From Acrocarpospora pleiomorpha (GTDB taxonomy: Bacteria; Actinomycetota; Actinomycetes; Streptosporangiales; Streptosporangiaceae): a stretch of 64,000 nucleotides of DNA. The translations under genes were made by a program, and so were the position numbers. Shown piece after piece: positions 41,792-49,861 of this stretch (position 1 is its first letter; every line of letters begins with the position of its first letter). Location of the stretch: positions 62,001 to 126,000 of the forward strand of contig NZ_BLAF01000014.1 of assembly GCF_009687885.1 (NCBI RefSeq), in the 5' to 3' direction. The notes beneath the pieces are model-generated. The model searched no databases, was not told the DNA's origin, and saw only the letters and a program-made list of their open reading frames with translations.

Positions 41792-42649
41792 TCATCGCGC
41801 CGCCGCCTCCACGGTGATCGCCTTGGGGATGACGCCGAACCGGTGGAACAGGTCGGCCGCGAACTGCTGCTCGGCCAGGAATCGCCCGTCGACGGCGTGC
41901 ACGCCCCAGTGCCGCGTGGCCAGCGCGGTGCGCCACGTTTCCGGCGTGCCGCCGCGGCTGCTGCGGGAGAGCAGGGCGGCGACCTCGTCCAGGTGCGCCG
42001 CGGCCCACTCCTCGGTGGCGGCGACGGCCGCCACGAACGCGCGGGCCTCGGCGGGGTGCTCGCGCACCCAGCTCCCCCGGCCGAAGAACACCGACCGGTT
42101 CTGGACGAGGTCCTGCGTCGGCGCGACGACGCGCACCTCGGCGAGCCGGCGCAGCCCGCTGTAGGCCGGGTCGACCACGAGCCAGCTGTCGGTGCCGGCG
42201 GCGAGGAAGTCCTCCCCCTGGGCGGTCGCCGCGATGTCCACGATCGTCACGTCATCCCAGGCCAGACCGGCCCGGTCGACCGCGACGGCGAGGGCGTGCG
42301 TCTGCCAGGACCCGACCGTGAAGGCGATGCTGCGGCCGCGCAGGTCGGCCAGGGTGCGGATCGGCGAGTCCGCCGGCACGACGATGCCGCCGGGGTCCGG
42401 GTGCGGCTCGGACGCGGCGAGGTAGACGACGTCCAGTTCCCGCGATTGGGCCACGATCGGTGGCGTGGACCCCGTCGCGCCCACGTCGATCACCCCGTCG
42501 ACGAGCAGTCCGGTGGTGCGTCGCCCGTCGTCGTAGCGGACGAACTGGACGTCTCGGGCGGTCCGCCGCAGCGGCTCCTGCAGGGCGTCGACGTGGCTCA
42601 GGATCCAGGTCGCCAGGTTGTTGGGGTGGGTGCCGATGATGATGCTCAC
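41792..42649 (-). CDS. SsuA/NrtA-like binding-protein fold without signal peptide
   Basis: 285 residues. The fold is that of aliphatic-sulfonate/nitrate/thiamine-precursor binding proteins: DVGATGSTPPIVAQSRELDVVYLA, then VPADSPIRTLADLRGRSIAFTVGS and a wdP-like LVVDPAYSGL. No signal peptide or lipobox precedes it, as the reading begins directly with the first strand (SIIIGTHPNN). GTG start overlaps the upstream stop (GTGA). Either a cytoplasmic sensor/enzyme or one that is translocated with a partner. Confidence 0.85.
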   Translation of the reverse strand: MSIIIGTHPNNLATWILSHVDALQEPLRRTARDVQFVRYDDGRRTTGLLVDGVIDVGATGSTPPIVAQSRELDVVYLAASEPHPDPGGIVVPADSPIRTLADLRGRSIAFTVGSWQTHALAVAVDRAGLAWDDVTIVDIAATAQGEDFLAAGTDSWLVVDPAYSGLRRLAEVRVVAPTQDLVQNRSVFFGRGSWVREHPAEARAFVAAVAATEEWAAAHLDEVAALLSRSSRGGTPETWRTALATRHWGVHAVDGRFLAEQQFAADLFHRFGVIPKAITVEAAAR

Positions 42650-43674
42650 GAGATGACCTCCGTCGTCATGTCCTGCGTCGTCGAGTCCTGGGTGAGGTAG
42701 GCGTGCGATGCGGCGAGCGGCCCAGGGTCGATCCACTCGTCGATCGAAAAATCGCGGGGAAGCACACCGTGGCGGAGCAGGAACTGTTTCTGGTCCTCGA
42801 GATGGCCGATCCACTCCGGCCTGAGCTCGGGTTCCAGGTGGTGGTGCAGCGTGTCGCCGTACGCGCGGGCCACCCCGGCGCGGGTCGAGCCGGTCTCGGC
42901 CGCGACAATCCGCGCGGTGTCCTCCGGATGTGCGGCGGCCCACCGCGCCGCCCCGCGCAGCGCCGCGATGTACCGGGCGACGCTGTCGGGCCGCCGGGTC
43001 GCGAGGTCCTCGCTGACCGTCAGCGTCCGGGGCGTGCCGTTGTTGACCTGGAGCCGCGGGTCCGCCGTGCGGGTGAGGTCGTGGACGCACAGCAGGTCGT
43101 CGCGGGCCATCACGTCGGCTCCGGGTGCGCCCTTGACGTAGGCGGCGTCGCCGAGGCCCGCGCGCAGCGCCGCCACGGTGGCGCTGTAGAAGCCGTCGGC
43201 GCCGGTGTCCTCCGTCTTCGGCAGCGGGGCGGGGGCGTCGACGAGCTCCACGTCCGCCAAGGAGAGGCCGGCGTCTCGCAGGGCGGCGTCGAACCCGCGC
43301 AGGGCCATGGCCCGGAAGAAGTCCACGCGGTCGCCGCCGTGGGTGGGCAGGATGAGCCGCCGGCCCGCCAGGTCCCTCGGGCCGGTGATCCCGCTGCCCC
43401 GGCGGGTGACGATCGCCTGTAGCTCGGGAACCCAGGTCAGGCCGACCAGGCGGGTGCGCTCGCCGCGGGACCGCGCCCACAGCGCCGGCACGTTGCCGCC
43501 CTCGCGGAACAGAGCCGGCAGGCGGTGGTCGAAATGCGCCTCCGCGGCACCGGCCAGGCGCAGCGGGGCCACGGCCAGACCGGCGGCGGCGAGCGACGCC
43601 GCCAGCCGCCCGGTGTCGAGCGCGATCCCGGACGCCGTCGGCACGGGGCACCGCGTGTACCAGATGGTGCTCAT
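42646..43674 (-). CDS. DszB-like desulfinase-family protein
   Basis: 342 residues with a binding-protein fold but no signal peptide. The N-terminus reads YTRCPVPTAS, matching the catalytic-Cys segment of 2-hydroxybiphenyl-2-sulfinate desulfinase (DszB). HFDHRLPALFREGGN gives His47, Arg57 and Gly60 with the same His-to-Arg spacing as in DszB. These three catalytic residues suggest a C-S (sulfinate) or similar cleaving enzyme, though the family also contains plain binding proteins. Overlaps genes on both sides by 4 bp. Confidence 0.72.
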   Translation of the reverse strand: MSTIWYTRCPVPTASGIALDTGRLAASLAAAGLAVAPLRLAGAAEAHFDHRLPALFREGGNVPALWARSRGERTRLVGLTWVPELQAIVTRRGSGITGPRDLAGRRLILPTHGGDRVDFFRAMALRGFDAALRDAGLSLADVELVDAPAPLPKTEDTGADGFYSATVAALRAGLGDAAYVKGAPGADVMARDDLLCVHDLTRTADPRLQVNNGTPRTLTVSEDLATRRPDSVARYIAALRGAARWAAAHPEDTARIVAAETGSTRAGVARAYGDTLHHHLEPELRPEWIGHLEDQKQFLLRHGVLPRDFSIDEWIDPGPLAASHAYLTQDSTTQDMTTEVIS

Positions 43675-44468
43675 ATCGACTCCTTCGTCATGAGCTCGGG
43701 GCGGGCCAGGCGGCCCAGGAAGGCGCGGGTACGCGCGTGGCGGGGCGCGGTCAGGACGGGCTCCGGCGGGCCGAGTTCGAGGATGCGGCCCTCGTCGACG
43801 AAGGCGACCCGGTCGGCGATGTCCCGGGCGAAGGCCAGCTCGTGGGTCACGACGAGCATCGTCATGCCACGGCCCGCGAGGGTCTGGATGGTCTGCAGAA
43901 CCTCGGCGACGAGTTCGGGATCCAGCGCGCTGGTCGGCTCGTCGAACAGCATGACCTTCGGCCGCATCGCCAGCGCCCGGGCGATCGCGACCCGTTGCTG
44001 CTGGCCGCCGGAGAGCTGGCGCGGATAGCTGTGCTCCCGGCCCGCGAGGCCGACCTGGGCCAGCAGCTCCCCCGCCCGCTCCGCCGCTTCGGCCCGGGAC
44101 AGGCCGCGGACCGAGATCGGCGCTTCGACGATGTTCTCCAGAGCCGTGAGGTTCGGGAACAGGTTGAAGCTCTGGAACACCATGCCGACGTCGGCCCGCT
44201 GGCGGCGGATCCTGCGCTCGGGGAGGGCCCGCAGCCGGCGGCCGTCCGGGCGGTAGCCGATCAGCTCGCCGTCGATCTCGACGAATCCGGCGTCGGGCGC
44301 TTCGAGGTGGTTGACGCAGCGCAGCAGCGTGCTCTTACCCGACCCCGAGGCTCCGATGAGGCAGACCACCTCGCCGCGCGCGACCTCCAGGTCGACTCCG
44401 CGCAGCACGGGCGTACCGGCATAGCTTTTGTGCAGGTCGACCAGGCGGATCATGGGTCGCTCGCTCAT
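43671..44468 (-). CDS. polar amino-acid ABC transporter ATP-binding protein
   Basis: 265 residues. Walker A GASGSGKST, LLRCVNHLE, Q-loop MVFQSFNLF, signature LSGGQQQR, Walker [13 protein letters not shown] and H-loop VVTHELAF. Close relative of the ATPase at 35780. ATG 44468 overlaps the permease stop. Confidence 0.95.
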   Translation of the reverse strand: MSERPMIRLVDLHKSYAGTPVLRGVDLEVARGEVVCLIGASGSGKSTLLRCVNHLEAPDAGFVEIDGELIGYRPDGRRLRALPERRIRRQRADVGMVFQSFNLFPNLTALENIVEAPISVRGLSRAEAAERAGELLAQVGLAGREHSYPRQLSGGQQQRVAIARALAMRPKVMLFDEPTSALDPELVAEVLQTIQTLAGRGMTMLVVTHELAFARDIADRVAFVDEGRILELGPPEPVLTAPRHARTRAFLGRLARPELMTKESI

Positions 44469-45409
44469 CGGCTCCTCCAGGCCGCCCGTACCCGATGCCA
44501 CGGAGACGGCGGCGGGCGCCGCGCTCCCCGGGCGAAATGGCGCTCGACGTAGTACTGCGCGACCGAGAGCAGCGAGGTGACGATGAGGTACCACGCCGTG
44601 GCCACGGTCAGCAGCGGCACGATCGCGTACGTGCGGTTGTAGATGAACTGCACGGAGTAGAGGAGGTCGTTCACGGCGATCACGCTCACCATCGAGGTGC
44701 CTTTGAGCGTGCCGATGAGCAGGTTGCCGGTCGCGGGCACGATGCTGCGCATGGCCTGGGGCAGCACGACCCGGCGGAAGATCCTCGACCGGCGCAGTCC
44801 GAGCGCGTTGCCGGCCTCGACCTGGCCTGGATCCACCGCGAGGATGCCGCCGCGGATGATCTCACCGGCGTGCGCCGCCTCGTGCAGCGTCAGCCCGAGC
44901 AGGGCCGCGGTCGTGGCGCTGATCAGGTCGTTGGCGCTGCCCGAGAGGAGCGTCGGCCCGCCGGGGATCCCCAGCGAGAGGGTGGGATAGAGGTAGCCGA
45001 TGTTGAACCAGAACAGCAGCTGCACCAGGACGGGCACCGACCGGAAGAACCAGACGTACGCCCAGCTGATCGCCCGCAGGACGGGATTGGCGGACAGGCG
45101 CATGGCGGCCACGGCGATGCCGGCGACGAATCCGGTCGTGGTGACGGCCACGGTGAGCCACACGGTCAGCCAGAGTCCTTCCAGCACCGGCGTGGCCAGG
45201 AAGTACTCCGCGACGACGTCCCACTCCATGGCGGGGTTGCGGGCCAGGGACCAGGCGCCCGCCGCCACGATCGCCAGGGCGACGGAGCCGGCCACCCACC
45301 GCCCCGGGTGCCGGCGGCCGGCCAGCGCCGGCGTATCCGGCCGGGGCGGTCCGGGCTCGGAGCCGATCTCCGCCGGATGAGCGGCGTGCTCGACGTTCGG
45401 GGCGCTCAT
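44465..45409 (-). CDS. polar amino-acid ABC transporter permease
   Basis: 314 residues: proline-rich cytoplasmic tail (about 1-35), first span near 40-58, then YVWFFRSVPVLVQLLF and the EAA loop [22 protein letters not shown]. Same architecture as the permease at 36541, suggesting duplication of one importer type for two related substrates. ATGA overlap with the thioesterase gene. Confidence 0.94.
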   Translation of the reverse strand: MSAPNVEHAAHPAEIGSEPGPPRPDTPALAGRRHPGRWVAGSVALAIVAAGAWSLARNPAMEWDVVAEYFLATPVLEGLWLTVWLTVAVTTTGFVAGIAVAAMRLSANPVLRAISWAYVWFFRSVPVLVQLLFWFNIGYLYPTLSLGIPGGPTLLSGSANDLISATTAALLGLTLHEAAHAGEIIRGGILAVDPGQVEAGNALGLRRSRIFRRVVLPQAMRSIVPATGNLLIGTLKGTSMVSVIAVNDLLYSVQFIYNRTYAIVPLLTVATAWYLIVTSLLSVAQYYVERHFARGARRPPPSPWHRVRAAWRSR

Positions 45410-45798
45410 CGCGGTGTCTCGGGGACGATGAGGCAGGTCACCCGGGCGGTGCACACCTGCTCGCCGGCGTCGTCGGTGATGACGACGTGGTAGCTCGCCA
45501 CCCGCCGTCCCAGGCGGATGGCGGTGGCCACCGCCGTGACGCTCCCGTCGCGTACCGAACGGTGGTGGGTGGCGTTGAGCTCAAGACCGACGGCGGTCGC
45601 GCCGAGTTCGGCGGCGTGCAGGGTGGCGGCGAGGGAGGCGATGCTCTCGGCCAGCATGCACGAGGCCCCGCCGGCGAGCAGTCCCCTGGGCTGCCGGTTG
45701 CCGGACACGGGCATCCGGGCGGTGACGCGCGACGGAGCCGCGGACAGCACCTCGATGCCGAGGCGGTCGCGCAGCAGTGGTTCGTCGAGCATGCTCAT
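45406..45798 (-). CDS. PaaI-like hot-dog thioesterase
   Basis: 130 residues. The hot-dog helix with GNRQPRGLLAGGASCMLAESIAS corresponds to the NxxG...GG...AD/E active region of PaaI enzymes, followed by GLELNATHHRSVRDGSV strands. Would hydrolyse stalled or final acyl-CoA esters of this operon. ATGA overlaps on both sides. Confidence 0.88.
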   Translation of the reverse strand: MSMLDEPLLRDRLGIEVLSAAPSRVTARMPVSGNRQPRGLLAGGASCMLAESIASLAATLHAAELGATAVGLELNATHHRSVRDGSVTAVATAIRLGRRVASYHVVITDDAGEQVCTARVTCLIVPETPR

Positions 45799-46898
45799 CG
45801 GGTGGTCACCGCCTTGTCCAGGGTCAGCCTCTCGACGGCCTCGACCGCGAAAGCGAGCTCGCTTCCGGTGGTGAACGGACCGCAGGACAGGCGTACGGCG
45901 TCGATCTCGGCGATGCCCCGGGTGGCGATCCGCCGGCCGCCCAGCGCCGTGGCGACGGCGAGCGGGTCGGCGCCGGGGAGCCGGAACGCGACGAGACCGG
46001 CGTGCGGCGCCGGCGTGAGCACCTGGATGCCCGGGATGCCGGCGAGCCGACTGCGGGCGAGCGCCGCGCCCAGCCGCACCGCGTCGAGAAGACGTTCGTG
46101 GCCATGCTCCTCGCGCCACCGCACGGCGGCGCGCAGGCCCGCCCAGAGCATCGCCGACTTCGTGCCGGATTCGAAGGCGGACGCGGGCCGGTGGTGCGCG
46201 CCGCGGGTGACCACCAGGGCGCCGGTGCCCTCGGGGCCCAGCAGCCATTTCTGCCCGGGGAAGGCGTAGAAGTCGGCGCCCAGCGCGTGGACGTCGACGT
46301 CGAGCGCGCCGACTGCCTGGGCGCCGTCGACGAGCACCCGCGCACCCCGCGCCCCTGCGGCGATCCGCTCGATCGGGAGTACGGCTCCCGCGCCATAGGT
46401 GACGTGGGAGACGACGATCAACCGGACCCCTTCGGCCGCGGCGATCACGCTCGATCCGATCTCCTCGGGCGCCTGGCCGCTCGTACCGGCCAGGACGAGG
46501 CGCAGGTCGTGCCGGCGCGCGGTGGCGCGCACCGCGGCCAGGACGTCCGGGTGTTCGAGGGAGGTCGTCAGGACACGGTCGCCGGGAGACCACGGGATCG
46601 ACGCCAGGACCTGCTCGATGCCGTCGGTCGTGCCACTGGTCAGGGCGATCTCTCCGGCGTCGGCGCGGACGAGGCCGGCCAGCAGGGCGCGGGCCTGCTC
46701 GAATCCTTCGGCGATCCGGGCGAATCGCCGGCCGGAGGCGCGTCCTCTCGCCAGGTCGGTGTCGAGCACGGCGACCATCGCGTCGCGTACCTGGCGGGGC
46801 AGCGGGCCGACGGTCCCGGTGTTCAGGTAGACCAGCCCGTCCAGCGCGGGAATGTCGGCCCGGACCGCGGCCACGTCTAGCCCGGTGCGCTCATCCAT
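45795..46898 (-). CDS. class V aminotransferase-fold PLP enzyme
   Basis: 367 residues. VYLNTGTVGPLP start, SGTTDGIEQVL phosphate site, VSHVTYGAGAVLPI and DGAQAVGALDVDVHALGADFYAFPGQKWLLGPEGTG with the PLP Lys. The active-site Cys loop of cysteine desulfurases is absent; the ESGTKSAMLW segment is more like isopenicillin-N-epimerase-type members. Candidate reactions are beta-elimination (C-S or C-N lyase), racemisation or desulfuration. Overlaps the crotonase gene by 8 bp. Confidence 0.88.
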   Translation of the reverse strand: MDERTGLDVAAVRADIPALDGLVYLNTGTVGPLPRQVRDAMVAVLDTDLARGRASGRRFARIAEGFEQARALLAGLVRADAGEIALTSGTTDGIEQVLASIPWSPGDRVLTTSLEHPDVLAAVRATARRHDLRLVLAGTSGQAPEEIGSSVIAAAEGVRLIVVSHVTYGAGAVLPIERIAAGARGARVLVDGAQAVGALDVDVHALGADFYAFPGQKWLLGPEGTGALVVTRGAHHRPASAFESGTKSAMLWAGLRAAVRWREEHGHERLLDAVRLGAALARSRLAGIPGIQVLTPAPHAGLVAFRLPGADPLAVATALGGRRIATRGIAEIDAVRLSCGPFTTGSELAFAVEAVERLTLDKAVTTR

Positions 46899-47628
46899 CG
46901 GAGCCGTCCGGGTGGTTCGCCGCGTGCAGGGCCTCGTCGGCGGCCTCGACCGCGTCCGCGAAGGTCACCGGGGCCGTGCGCAGCCTGCGCAGCCACGCGT
47001 GCGTGGCGGCGAGGGCGGCGGGCTCGAGCGAGGCGATCCCCCGGGCGATGGCGACGGCGGTCGCGCGCTCCTCGCCGGCGGGGACCAGGCGGGCGGCCAG
47101 ACCGGCCGCGACCGCCTCGTCGGCCGACAACCAGCGCGAGGTGAGCAGCAGGTCGGCGGCGAGTTGCGGCCCGACCCGCGAGTGCACCAGCCAGGCGCCC
47201 AGGATGCCGGGCAGCCCCGCGCTGAGCTCGGGCAGGCCCAGGCGTGCCCCAGGTCCGACGACCAGGAGGTCGCAGTGCAGCGCGAGCTGCAGCGACGCTC
47301 CCGCGGCGATGCCGTGGACGGCGGCGATCGTCGGCAGCGCGTAGTCGCTCAACGCCCGCTGCAGCCCGATCATGAGTTCCTGCTGCTCGTCACGTTCCGC
47401 TGGGGTCTGCTCGGCCAGTTCGCGCACGTCGATGCCGGCGCCGAAGGCCCGCTCGCCCGCGCCGGTGAGGACCACCGCGCGGGTCGTGGCGTCCCCGGCG
47501 AGCAGGACCAGGGCATCGGTGAGATCGCGGGCGAGCCTGCGTGAGATGGCGTTGAGCCGTTCGGGTCGCGCCATCTCCAGGACGACCACGCCGCCCTCCA
47601 GGGCTTCCGATCGCAGGACAGCACTCAT
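46891..47628 (-). CDS. enoyl-CoA hydratase/isomerase (crotonase family)
   Basis: 245 residues. Oxyanion loops AFGAGIDVREL and HGIAAGASLQLALHCDL. The first hydratase Glu is replaced (Ser) but the second is kept in GLPELSAGLPGI, a pattern seen in isomerases and some hydratases. ATG overlaps the CaiB stop (ATGA). Operates on the CoA ester made by the CoA transferase. Confidence 0.9.
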   Translation of the reverse strand: MSAVLRSEALEGGVVVLEMARPERLNAISRRLARDLTDALVLLAGDATTRAVVLTGAGERAFGAGIDVRELAEQTPAERDEQQELMIGLQRALSDYALPTIAAVHGIAAGASLQLALHCDLLVVGPGARLGLPELSAGLPGILGAWLVHSRVGPQLAADLLLTSRWLSADEAVAAGLAARLVPAGEERATAVAIARGIASLEPAALAATHAWLRRLRTAPVTFADAVEAADEALHAANHPDGSDG

Positions 47629-48782
47629 GCGGGCTCCCCTGCGGGTTCGAGGATCACGGTCGTGTGCTCGCCGGTTCGCGGCACTCGGCGGCCGAGTGCC
47701 GTGTCGTCCCAGTCCGAGAACCGCAACGGCGACCGGACCACGCGGATCGCACTGCCGTCGACGTCCTCGGCGTCCAGGATGGACTCCCGCTCCCCGTCCC
47801 CGACGACCTCGGCGTACGTCCGGATGCGGCCGGCGGTGAGTCCCGCCGAGGCGAACAGCCGCAGCCAGTGGTCGACCGGATGTTCCCGCAGGACCTCTTC
47901 GATCGCCGCGGTCAGCGCCTCCCGATGCGTGACGCGGGCGTCCGCGGTGCCGAACCGCGGATCGTCCCGCCAGTGCGGGCGTCCCACCAGCTCGCACAGC
48001 CGCGCCCAGTGCCGGGGCAGGTGGGCGGAGATGACGAGCGGGCCGTCCGCGGCCCGGAACACGTCGGCGGGCGCGGCGTACGGCGCGCGGTTGCCGGCCC
48101 GTTCCGGCTCCTCGCCGGACGCCAGGTACTCGGCCAGCGGCTGGGCCTGCAGGTGCAGCCCGACGTCGAGCATCGACACGGTCACCTCCTCGGGCGCACT
48201 GCCGCGTTCGCGGCCGAGGAGGGCGCTGACGACGCCGAGCGCCAGCACGTACGCCGAGGCCGCGTCGATGATGGGCACGCCGACCTTCGTCGGGGACCCA
48301 TCGGGCTCGCCGGTGACCGACATGAGGCCGGACTCGGCCTGCAGCACGATGTCGACCCCGCCGCGGTCGCGGTCGGGCCCGGACTCGCCGAAAGCCGACA
48401 GCCGCGCCACCACCAGCCGGGGGTTGCGGGCGCGCAGCTCCCGCGCGCCCAGCCCGAGCCGTTCCATCGTCCCGGGGCGGAACGAGGAGATCACCGCGTC
48501 CGCGCCCGCGCACAGGCGCAGCGCGTCCGAGCGGCCTCCGGGATCTTTCAGGTCCAGCGCGACCGAGCGTTTGTGCACGTTGTACGCGGCGAAGGACGGT
48601 GCGGTCTGGCCGTGCTCGACCCGGCGCGAGCGCGCGCCGCGCATCGGATCGCCGGTGACGTCCTCCACCTTGATCACGTCCGCGCCCAGCGCGGCGAGCA
48701 GATCGCCGGCGCACGGGCCGGCGATCAACCGGCTGAAGTCGACGATCACGCAGCCGGACAGCGGCCCCGCGGCGGTGCTCAA
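47625..48782 (-). CDS. CaiB/BaiF-type (class III) CoA transferase
   Basis: 385 residues: VIVDFSRLIAGPCAGDLLAALGADVIKVED N-terminus in pieces typical of the family, GGVDIVLQAESGLMSVTGEP holding the catalytic Asp, and PRHWARLCEL. The start is unusual: TTG 48782 within TTGA, overlapping the TGA of the lipoprotein gene; no ATG or GTG is available nearby. It would move CoA between carboxylates to activate the operon substrate. Confidence 0.9.
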   Translation of the reverse strand: MSTAAGPLSGCVIVDFSRLIAGPCAGDLLAALGADVIKVEDVTGDPMRGARSRRVEHGQTAPSFAAYNVHKRSVALDLKDPGGRSDALRLCAGADAVISSFRPGTMERLGLGARELRARNPRLVVARLSAFGESGPDRDRGGVDIVLQAESGLMSVTGEPDGSPTKVGVPIIDAASAYVLALGVVSALLGRERGSAPEEVTVSMLDVGLHLQAQPLAEYLASGEEPERAGNRAPYAAPADVFRAADGPLVISAHLPRHWARLCELVGRPHWRDDPRFGTADARVTHREALTAAIEEVLREHPVDHWLRLFASAGLTAGRIRTYAEVVGDGERESILDAEDVDGSAIRVVRSPLRFSDWDDTALGRRVPRTGEHTTVILEPAGEPA

Positions 48783-49753
48783 CCCGCGAACCCCGTTCCC
48801 TGGTCTCCGATGTTCACCTCGGGGCCGAGCTTGTTGCCGGCGACGCCCCAGCGCTCGAACGCCTTGTCGTAGTAGCCGTCCGCGCGCAGCTTCTGGAGCG
48901 CGCCGAGGACCGCGTCGCGCAGGCCGTCCTGCCCCTTGGGAAGGGTCCAGCCGAGGACGAGCGTGCCGGCCTCGGGCAGCTGGACGGCGTCGACGGGCTT
49001 GCCCTGGGACTGGTCCCACACCACGTTGAAGTCGCTGCCGACGTAGCTGTCGATCCGGCCCGAGATCAGCGCGAGCTGCATGGACGGGATGTCCTCGAAG
49101 CTCGACAGGACGGGGTTCTCCGTACCCGCTTTCCGGCATACGTCCTGCAGGATCGACAGCACCGAGAACGAGCCCTTGACCTCGCCGAACTTCTTGCCGC
49201 AGACGTCGGCGGCCGACTTGATGGCGGCCGGGTTGCCCTTCTTGACCATGAGGACGTTGCGGGACAGCAGCGTGTCGATGAAGTCGTACTTCGCCTCCCG
49301 CTCCTTGGTGTCGCCGTTGGTCGAGGTGGTCAGGTCGATCCGCTTGGAGTCGAGGGCGAGCAGCTGGGCCGCTGTGCTCGGGTAGTTCTCCGACTCGAAT
49401 TTCACGCCGAGGAGCTGCTCGACCGCGAGGATGAGGTCGGCGTTGAGCCCTTTCACCTCGTCGGAGTTCTCGCCGGGGAAGTTGATCGGCGGAAGGCCGA
49501 CACTCGTGGCGGTCCGCACCAGACCGGAGTCGAGAACGCTTGTGGGGAGCTTGGCGCGCAGGTCGGGATCGGCCTTGTAGTCGGGGGCGAGCTGCGCCTG
49601 ACCGGACAGGCTCGCCGGCTGGCTCGCCGGGGCTGCCTCGCCGGCGTTCGTCGAGGTCTCGGCCGACCCGCAAGCGGTCAGGCCGGCGAGTGTGAACGAC
49701 ACGAGCCCGATGGTCAGACGGCGGCGCACGCGCGGCGTCAAGGAGGAGTGCAT
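48779..49753 (-). CDS. polar amino-acid-type substrate-binding lipoprotein
   Basis: 324 residues. Signal with lipobox LTAC at Cys28, a Thr/Ala/Ser-rich linker to about 55, then the SBP_bac_3 fold (LNADLILAVEQLLGVKFE, DLTTSTNGDTKEREAKYDF). Two further Cys (DVCGKK, DVCRKA) may form a disulphide. First gene of the nine-gene operon; ATG 49753 follows GGAGG-like sequence upstream. Confidence 0.93.
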   Translation of the reverse strand: MHSSLTPRVRRRLTIGLVSFTLAGLTACGSAETSTNAGEAAPASQPASLSGQAQLAPDYKADPDLRAKLPTSVLDSGLVRTATSVGLPPINFPGENSDEVKGLNADLILAVEQLLGVKFESENYPSTAAQLLALDSKRIDLTTSTNGDTKEREAKYDFIDTLLSRNVLMVKKGNPAAIKSAADVCGKKFGEVKGSFSVLSILQDVCRKAGTENPVLSSFEDIPSMQLALISGRIDSYVGSDFNVVWDQSQGKPVDAVQLPEAGTLVLGWTLPKGQDGLRDAVLGALQKLRADGYYDKAFERWGVAGNKLGPEVNIGDQGTGFAG

Positions 49754-49798
49754 GGCGATCTACTTCCAGTAAAACCAGTCGGCAATGTAGGGAATTAG

Positions 49799-49819
49799 AT
49801 CAATATAAAGGGCCTTGAT
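49799..49819. promoter_or_regulatory. short inverted repeat in the promoter region of the nine-gene operon
   Basis: ATCAA (49799-49803) and TTGAT (49815-49819) around an AT-rich spacer, 46 bp before the lipoprotein start. Its arms resemble those of the ATTGAT-N5-ATCAAT repeat at 53532. Confidence 0.35.
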
Positions 49820-49861
49820 ATCTGCGGCAAAGCCGTCTCAGCATGCGGACTAGCTGGGCGA

